Positions 11,601-21,000 of a DNA stretch of 64,000 bases are shown here, piece by piece. Origin of the DNA: Fistularia commersonii. Its lineage: Eukaryota; Chordata; Actinopteri; Syngnathiformes; Fistulariidae. A program made the position numbers and the translations under genes. The notes under the pieces are model-generated. The model was given only the letters and a program-made list of their open reading frames with translations. It was not told the DNA's origin and searched no databases. The first letter of the stretch is position 1. The number at the start of each line of letters is the position of its first letter. The DNA lies in the NCBI GenBank assembly GCA_037954325.1, contig JBBMNZ010000030.1, positions 4,611,001 through 4,675,000 on the forward strand. Reading direction: 5' to 3'.

Positions 11601-14600
11601 CATGAATGGTACGTCTCTGTGTGGCCTTTTGATTGGTTGGTGACCCGTTCCAGGCCCAGCCAATGACAGCTGGAACGGTCTGCGGGATAGGCGGTATGGA
11701 TAATAAATTCAGGAATTGATTAATAATAATGGTGTTTATCATCAGCAAAAAAGAATGGGAGGAACATCTTGGATATCAATCGTGTCAAAGCAGGAGCGAT
11801 GAAAGAAATTGAATAATCAAAAAACTGTCTTTCCACAAAGTAGAAGCCCTAAAATAGTTTCAGCCTGGACAGCAGAAAACTTATTTTTTCCAATCGCTGC
11901 TGTATTTCACTCTTTCCTAATGGTCCTCTCCCACCAGCGGTGACCTGTTCCGCACCCCCTGCCATCAGTAATGGGGCTCTGCAGGGCACTGACTTCGAGT
12001 GGGGCAGCGGTGTCAGCTACAGCTGCTCACCTGGATACGAGCTCTCATTCCCTGCCATCCTGACCTGCGTGGCCAACGGCACCTGGAGCGGCATGCTACC
12101 GCAGTGCTTACGTAAGAGCCCGCGTATTACTCATCCACAATCATGTCTACAGAAGCGATGCATTCAACCAAAATAAAAAGCTGCCGGCAGAAAGGGAGTG
12201 CTTGTCAGTGATGTGCGGAAAAAAAAAAAAAAAAAACACCTGGAAAATGGGCTTATGTGCTCTCTGTCTGTGCACGCAGCCAAGTTCTGTGGTGACCCGG
12301 GTACTCCAGCTGATGGTTTCAGAGAAGGGCGGAGTTTCATCTATCAGTCAGAAGTGTCCTTCAGCTGCTCTCCACCTCTCATTCTGGTGGGAACGGCAAC
12401 CAGGCGATGTGAGAGCGACGGAGCCTGGAGCGGAACGCAGCCGCGCTGCATCGGTGAGAAATTCTGCTTTAACGTCAAAGTATTTAGAAAGTATTTGGAC
12501 CTTTTTACGATGCTCCCCGATGAGTTTCCATCAAATACTGTCACTCACACTCACTTGGTCGCTAATATCCAATTGTGCCGAGATGTACACCTTGCACACA
12601 TTTACCCCAATTAGATAAGCTAAGATAAGATAAGAACAACTTTATTTATCCTGAAGGAAATTGTTGTGCCAGAGTTTCAAGTAAAACATAACAATAATAG
12701 ATAATAGTAAGAAGGAGGGAGAATAAGAAATAAGATATAATAAGATATATGATAAGATAGATAGAAATTGTTGTGCCAGAGTTTCAAGTAAAACATAACA
12801 ATAATAGATAATAGTAGGAAGGAGGGAGAATAAGAAATAAGATATAATAAGATATATGATAAGATAGAAAGAAATAAGATAGGATAAGATATTCCTTCAG
12901 TCTCACAGCGGAGAAATTCTCAATAGACATCAAAATTTGGAAATAACGTGTTGTAAGAATGAAACGCAAGCAACACTCTCATTACCCCCCCCCAAAAAAT
13001 ACTATATCTATTTATTTTTCTTTTTTCTGTATATATTTTTGTGACATCACTGATTAGATACCGGGACTCATCTCAGGAAAATCCATCCAAACAGATATTC
13101 CAAATAGAATAACCGAGTTCAGAGTTCAAATACCGAGGCTTTTCAACCCCCACTCTTTTATTTATTTTTTTTTATTTATTTTCCCCGCTGATTACTTTTT
13201 CATAGCTCTTGACTACATCATCAACCCCATGAGCGGGAGAACAGCTTGTCATCAAAGTCCGAGTTAAAATCAAATTGCGGCGACCGCCGGCCCATTAAAA
13301 AACAGGAGAATTTACCTCAACGCATCCCTTTTCTTTTTCCTTTTTTTTTTTAAATGAAATGTTCATGCATCGCCTTTATCGGTGTATATACAGGACATAT
13401 TTTTTTTGTTTATGTTTACTTCCCTAGCGTACGGTATGTTTGCATGTGAGGGTATGTCACCTACAACATGAAACATCTCCCGTTAATGATGCTATCTTGC
13501 AAGTGCGAAATAAATGGTGCATTGCACACCATGCACTCTGGACAAGGGTCTGATATCCATCCACCTAATGATCATCGCAATTAAAAAAACCCGGTGATGT
13601 GGACTTTGCGGCCCCATCTCCGTTGGCTGTGCTGGACACATCAACCGACGTTCAGTCAAAGTCAAACTCGCAACTTATTGGAATTATAATGAAAAGTGAC
13701 TCCTTCGAGACAATATCGTAAATGAACGGGAAGCTTTAGGAGGCCTGAGAGAAAGAGAGAGAGAGAGAGAGATAAAGAGAGAATGACTATCATTTCCTGA
13801 TTTGCAAACAAGCCATTTCAACATTAGGAGGTTGAAGTGTGTCGGAGATATCGCACATTTCACGCGTTACTTTTTTTTTCTTTCCGATCTACAGAAAGCC
13901 GCGTGGAACCCGGCTTTTCCAAAGTGTTTGCTATGCACATTAATTTTCTCTCTGTGTAAGGGCGGAAGCAGCCGTTGAAGGAGAAACACTTCTCAATCAT
14001 TACTTGAAGGCAGCGTTACATACTGTGCTTATATCAATCGACCGTAATACTGGGATTTTTATTCATTTTTGATTTAACTTGTACACTGCGGCGCTTCGGT
14101 TAGCGTTTCTGCCCCACAACAAGAATTCGCTTCCGACAGTGGGGTTCGTATATTCTCCCGGTGTCTGTATTGGTTTACTCCCACCGTCCAAAACCATACA
14201 GCTGGTTCACTGGAGCTTTTCCGTGCCATTGAAAATTGAAATAAATAAAATTAACAAAAGTGACGCCCATTTCAAATGTTCAGCTGAATGTCGATGGATT
14301 CCCTTCACCCGCATTTCAACACTCAACCTTGAAAAGACTTGCAAAATGAAATCGCAGGAATTTAATTGTCTTGAAAATTCGAAAACATGAAAATAAATTG
14401 GAACGTGCACATTTCGGTTACGAGGCTCTACAGCGCATTCATTCGATTTTGATCATTTTGATTTCGATCATCAACAATAGCAACAATTATAGAAACTTCC
14501 AGGCCAAATCCAGCCGTGACTTAGCGACCCCCCCCAGGTAAGAGGCTTCCGGAAACTACCTTTCCTCAATCAATCCGCCTGCATCCGAGGTTGAGGAAGA

Positions 14601-15016
14601 ATACCAGAGCTCGCGTTGCAAATAGTCCCGGCCGGTCAATTCAGCGCCACTCGGGATATTTCAAGCACCACTCCGCGTGTCTGATTCATAGCAGGTGCTC
14701 AGGCATCAAGTAGAAACCGTGGATTGTAATAAACGAGAGTCCTCCGTAATGTGAACAGACTTTTGACTTCCTGTTCCTTTCATGACACCCCATAATGCAC
14801 ACGACTCTTGCACCGCTATAAAGTCGATTCCACCTTGTTAAGTAGATAATGTATGAACGGGACGTTCTACCCTGAAACCTTCCCTTCCCTTATGTGAAAA
14901 CTTAATCTACTGAAAAAGAAGTACTTGGGAGTACAAGAGCACTTCTGGTGGCGTAGAGTATTTCGGTTTAGTGGCATATGTTTGAGATAAGAACGATGAC
15001 CCTTTCCTGAGCACGC

Positions 15017-15058
<42 letters not shown>

Positions 15059-18000
15059 GGGACTGTCTGTGTTGCTGATTTTCATCCCGGTGAAAAAAAA
15101 AAGTAGCAGTGCTTGTGTTCGTATCGGCGTGCGGCTGCAGCTGTATTTCACTTTGCGACGCTGGAAACCGAGCGGATCGGCCCGTTCTTTGAATGAGAAC
15201 GTCACAGACGTACGAGGGGGGGGGGGGAGAAAAAGCAGATTAAACAGCTGAAGGGGGGGGGGGTGGTAGCGAGGCATAGAAAGGCAAAAAGAGAGGGATG
15301 GAGGGAGCGAGAGGGAAGGCGAATCTGTCGTTTTTCGGAAGCCGTATCGAGCTCTGCGTCAGGATGTGCTCGACATGCTGATGACCCTGACGCGCACGCT
15401 CGTGAGCGCGCGCCGCAGCCACACGCGGACGCGCAAAAAAAAAAAAAAAAAAAAAAAAAAGTAAGCGGGGCCTCAAAGCTGGCCCGACTTCGTTTTCTGG
15501 AAAGGCGCTACTGCCCCCTGCTGCCGAGACAAGGGGGGGAGGGGGGGAGCATCGGACCTGCTGTTACCATGACAACAAGGGAGAGGAGAGGAAAGTGGAG
15601 GGAGATGACATGTAATGCTGCTGTTAATTTATCTTTCCCCCAGATCGTGCGTGTGCGTAGTTGCCTTTAACCCTGCGCTGCTCTTTTCAGAACCCACCAG
15701 AACCAGCTGTGACAACCCTGGGACGCCGCGTTACGGGTCCCTGAACAGGACCTACGGTTTCAAGGTATAACTTATTTCTACACAGAAAATAACTCATTTC
15801 CTCCTTACGCATCCTCCCTGAAAAGTATTCCAGGGTTTCTTTGACACGCAACCCGGGCGAGACGTCCGCCGCAGTTTTCACGGCCGCCAATTTCAGCTCT
15901 ATGATTGGATTTTTATGTGAAAATAAAAATATTTAAATGCCGTGTTCATGTTAAAACAACAGCCGGGCCGAGGTCGTCTTTCATTTTTGGCCCGGCGCGT
16001 CCGTGAGGCAAAAACTTTTTTACGACATTAACGTTCCTGTAAAACGGAGGGGGCGGTCTCTGTTCCTCGCAAAACATACATTAAGTTCAGCCAAGGCTTT
16101 TATGGAGCTTTGGTGATAATGCCGGTTCCAAAAATCAAGGCTACGCAATTGAACTGCCAACAAGATTTAGCCAGGAAGTAGCCCCCCAGCGCTGCAGCTC
16201 AGGGAGGAGGGGAGGGGACGGAGAGCGCGCTGAAAACAACCGCAATACCTGAGACTTCCTCGTTGCGTCCGGTTCAAACTCAACGGCTCCGTCTTTTATT
16301 AGTTTTGCTGGATTTGGTTCCGGTTTGGCCTTGAGCCGTCTGTGGATATCAGTCTGTGGATAAAGGTCGATTACACAACTTGTTGGTATAACCGCCGCCT
16401 GAGCCTCTTGCTCTGGTTATAAGTGAATCATTCGCTTTAAAGTAAAACCTTTTGAATATCCAAAAACGACAGTTACGTGTTGGCGCTTTTGCGCGTTCGG
16501 ATTCAGGATCGCAAGTCCCACACGTAAAACAAAAAAATAAATAAATAAATAAAAATAAAAAAAAAATAAAAAAAATAAATAAAAATGTAAAAAAAAAAAA
16601 AAGATAAATATATTTGATTATCTACTTTATATTATATATTATCTACTTTATACGTATAACATACACATATATAATTATATATATATATATATACATTCGC
16701 ATATACATATATTCATGTCTGCTTGTGTGTATGTATAACAAATAAATATTTGAAAATAAGAAATGTAAAAACATAGTAAAGCTAAACATATTTGATTATT
16801 TACTTATCCACATAATATACACATATAGATACATATACACATATATATATACAGTATATACGTATGCATACACATATATTAATTTATGCATGTGTGTATG
16901 AATGTATGAATATGTCTATGTATGATAATGCACACATACCTTCTATGTATATATGTATGTATGAATATATATCTATTCATATATCCTGAATAGTTCACAT
17001 GAACTTTCGATGCGATGTTTATGTGTCCGTGTCGTCCCGAGCGATTCTCCCCTCTCATGAAGTCAGTGAAGGACGTCCTCTGTGTGTCTGCTTCCATCTC
17101 AGGTCGGCAGCGTGGTGTCGTTTCATTGTCAGCCGGGTCATTTGATTCAGGGCTCCACCTCCCGGACCTGCCATCCCGATCTGACCTGGAGCGGAACGCA
17201 GCCCGAGTGCATACGTAAGAGAGACATATATCCCACCGTGCCGCTGAACATCAATCATCCTCCCCCCGACTCCCGGACTAACCCCGCCGCATCGATATCC
17301 TCTCGACCCCTCCAGCACACGCGTGTAAGCAGCCGGAGAGCCCCATGCACGTGGATGTAGTGGGGATGGATCTGCCCGGTTTCGGCTACACCTTGGTCTA
17401 CGGCTGTCAGCCGGGCTACTTCCTCGCCGGGGGCTCAGAGCACAGGGTCTGCAAGAGCGACGGCACCTGGACCGGAAAAGTGCCCGTTTGCCGAGGTGAA
17501 TTTAAAACCGACTTGTAGTGTAGGACCGTCTCCCTCGGTCGTCCACGACGGCGGGAGTTTTCTTACATATCCGCGAGGCCGACGAGGAGCCCAAAATCCC
17601 CCCCCCCCCACCCCCGTTTTTCATCATCTGCTGAAGAGGCCGACACAAGGCCGTGGAATCGAAGAATTTTCCCTCTTCCCTGCTTCCATGTACAGCTACT
17701 GTTTTTAGCTCCGCCGCTCTCCTGCTGCCTTGAGCTGCTACACAAGTATCTGGTGGAAAACATCGCATTCGTGTTATATAGCTTTCGGAAAATAAAGCTG
17801 TTGAGAGAGTGTGCGCTACACCTGGCACTCATTTACGCCTTTTCAGATCATAAAAAAAATTGATTATGTGTGTGTAAATAGATGAAGGAAGCCTTATAAA
17901 ATGTTTCTGTTATTATCCATGTGAATATATGAAGGTATATTTTGTCATTTTTGGGGCCCCCTGCAGGCCTGAACTACCTAAAGCTCCCCTTGTCAGGGAT

Positions 18001-21000
18001 CTGAATTATTATCCATCATCTTAATCTGTCTTCTTACCTCCGCCGCCATTTTCCTTTTCGTGCAAAAGCATCAACGCAGCAGAAACATCCGCCGGCCAAG
18101 GAGTGCTTACGAAGTTTAGACCGAAGCACAGAAAGGCTTGTTGAGATGATTTGAACCTGAAATATTAGCGGTTGAATTTGACCGTGGTTTACTGACACCG
18201 CATATATGGTGGATACATCATTGTCTATCCTTTACAAAGAGATACGATGCATTTTAAATAATAAATAGAAGAAAAAAAAATGAAAAATCAAAGAAAATAA
18301 AAAAAAATAAACATATTTATCCAATACATATAAATATAATATATACATATATAGAGAAATTAGAAATTTTTGAATAATGTTTAATGTGACTTTTATTCAC
18401 ATCCCTCCGATAGGGTTCTGTTCTATATCTAGGGACTGTGGTAGCGATTGAAATACTATTATCACATGTCCTGTAACTGTGTGTTTAATTTGTCGCTATT
18501 TCGTCCTTTTCAACTGGCAGCGTTTTCCTCGCCGGCACACCGACTGACCTTTCGTCTATTCCGCCGTAATAAAATTTACCGGCTAAACTCGCAAGGTTGC
18601 TTCTCTGTGATAAAAAAACAAACAAACCGCGAGGTTAAAGCTTTAAGGCCCGGCCGCTACCCCGTCATGACCTTTCCAATAAGACGAAAGTTCAAAAAGT
18701 CCGTTTTTGCTTCCCTGTTGTAGCCGGAGAAAAGAAGAAACCTGTGAAACCGGCGACCGGGACACCCAGCCCAAAGCTCACCGGTGAGTTTGATCGCCGT
18801 CCAAAATCCCGTTATTTCTCATTCCTCCTGTTTTCTGTTTCACTTAAACGCATTTCATCCTGCTTCAAAATACTGTGTTTTTTTTCCGAACAAACTCGAA
18901 CAAGTAAATTAGTAAAACCCTCCTCTTCCCGTTTGACGTCTTTTTCTTGTTCTCTTCGCTTCGACTCTCTTTTGAGTGCCTGTATTCCGCGGCAGTTCAC
19001 AATCTGCCGCTCTTCGTTCGACATGAAAGATTTGTTATTCCGCCGCCGCGCGCGTGTTTTCTGTGACTCTCAAAGCAAGAGGCAACCTTTGGATCTACTG
19101 AAAGATTCAAGCCACTCATGAATCCTTCACATCTCCTACATATAGTTAAGAGTGATATCCTGTCTGCGCAAAGTACACGGACTTTCATCCGAGTTCCCGC
19201 GCATGATCGCTGAAAACTTATTTTACTGAACTGCATGGAACGGGCCATATTTCCTTTATCTTAAAAAAACACCTGTTCTGTTTTGTTGCCCCTCTTCCCG
19301 CAGTTCCCGATGACGTCTTCGCTCCAAACTACTTCTGGAAAGGTTCCTATAATTACCGCGGGAGGAAGCAGCCCATGACGCTGAGCATCACCAGCTTCAA
19401 CTCCACCACCGGGAGAGTCAACGTCACTCTTAGCAACGGCAACATGGAGCTGCTCCTATCAGGCGCGTTCATTTTCACGATGTTGTGACCGAGCCTTCTG
19501 CGATGCGAAGTTTTGGATTGCTATGATAGGGATTTCTGTTTTCTCTCGAGCCGACAGCTTGTTTTTAAGGTTGGTTATGAACCCCTCCTCCGCCTCCTCC
19601 TCCGATTCTCGTACACATGTTCTCACATAAAGACCTCCCGGGGTCCGACAAAAGCATCGGCAGGAGGTTTTGCCCAATTAAAACTGCAATCCGGTTGGAA
19701 GCGGGCCGGGTTCCAGGAGTGGCGGGGAGCGCGCACGTCGTATCCAAAACAATTCTTACATCACAATTTTAATGTTGGGTTGTTTTTTTTTTTTGTTTTT
19801 TCTGGCTTCAGGAACAGCTTTGGATCAATAGCAGCCCAAGTGACGCCAACAAAAGTGCCAAAGAGCCAATTCTCAAATGAATTAATTTCATTGTTTTTTC
19901 AGTAGTTTTTTTTCCCCTTCTTTTCTCAAGATGTCAGTTTCCCTCATTTTCCAAAGTAAAATTTTATGTTGGACTCCTGAGCAAGTTTTGGAACTTAGGA
20001 CTGCTTCACTTACCGAAGGCTAGAACATTAACAAAAAACAGAAATATATCAAATATAGGTTTTTGTCCTGTTTGCTTATGGACAGCTGTTTACAGCTACA
20101 AAAAATAATATAAAGTAATAAAAATAAGACGTATTTTAGGGCAGCACAGTGCCTCCACCTCACAGCAAGAAGGTCTAAATCGAGTCTCTATGTTCTCTTC
20201 CGGGTTCTCTGTGTGGTTATGGATAGAATAGTTGTATTTTTATCAGCATGTAAATGAGCATTCCCGCGACCCTGAATGCAGGTTAAGCGGCATGGATAAT
20301 GACTGAAAAAGTTAATCAAAAAGTATCTGTTCCAATACTTGACTGAAAAAGAAGCATATATGGAGCACAAATCCAGAAAAAAAAAATGAATGAACTATCG
20401 CAGTCCAAAATAAATAAGCCATTTTTTTTTTTGTGCCAGTAAAACATGTTTCTCTTCTCCCTCTGCCTTTTGTTTTTCTGGATATTCTCCACATTGTGCA
20501 TTCGCCAGACAGATGTTGGCCACAGAATGTATTATTAGTAGAATCCTGGAAAAAAATTAAGTCTCTTACATTTGGTCTTCTTCTGCTAGCGCAGGTGTTT
20601 ACAAAGCTGCTGAGGCTAGGCTGCTGCTGCTAATGTACCAGGTGAACTACGTCAACCAGGGAAACCAGCTCAAAGACCCGGCCATTTCCCCGGCTAAAAT
20701 CATCGACGACTCGTGGACCATGGATGGATTTGTGAGTATCGCCCTGAATCTTTTCAGATTAATGTGACAATATGGTTTGTTTTGGGCGCCATTGTTATCA
20801 CTGTTAGCCACCTCTTTTATATCTTTCATGTACATTCATAACCCTTTGCAGCACCACAGTTACGTAATCACTTTATTACTCTCCAGTTGTCGTTGTTGTT
20901 CATATCCCACCTGTTTTCACCTCGTGATGCTGTCATTGACCATTATTTTTCCTCTCTCTTTGTCATCTCTGCGTTTCCTTCCAAGGTATCGGCCGAGCCC

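Larger units (their letters stand above)
10363..11937. other. csmd1 intron with short interspersed repeats
   Basis: No exon is present. It holds a degenerate interspersed repeat at about 10865-10985, a tRNA-SINE-like element at about 11029-11215 and a second repeat remnant at about 11640-11715. Confidence 0.6.
12454..15690. other. csmd1 intron, repeats and low complexity
   Basis: It contains dispersed repeat A with a tandem duplication (12616-12870), a GA tract at about 13750-13772, a CA tract at 15020-15054, G-tracts near 15218 and 15255 and an A-tract at about 15437-15460. No exon or other gene is recognised. Confidence 0.6.

Noticed and set aside
15263..15670. A 135-codon open frame just before a csmd1 exon
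   Set aside because: It runs through an A-tract encoding poly-Lys and ends before the exon. The frame does not join the csmd1 phase.
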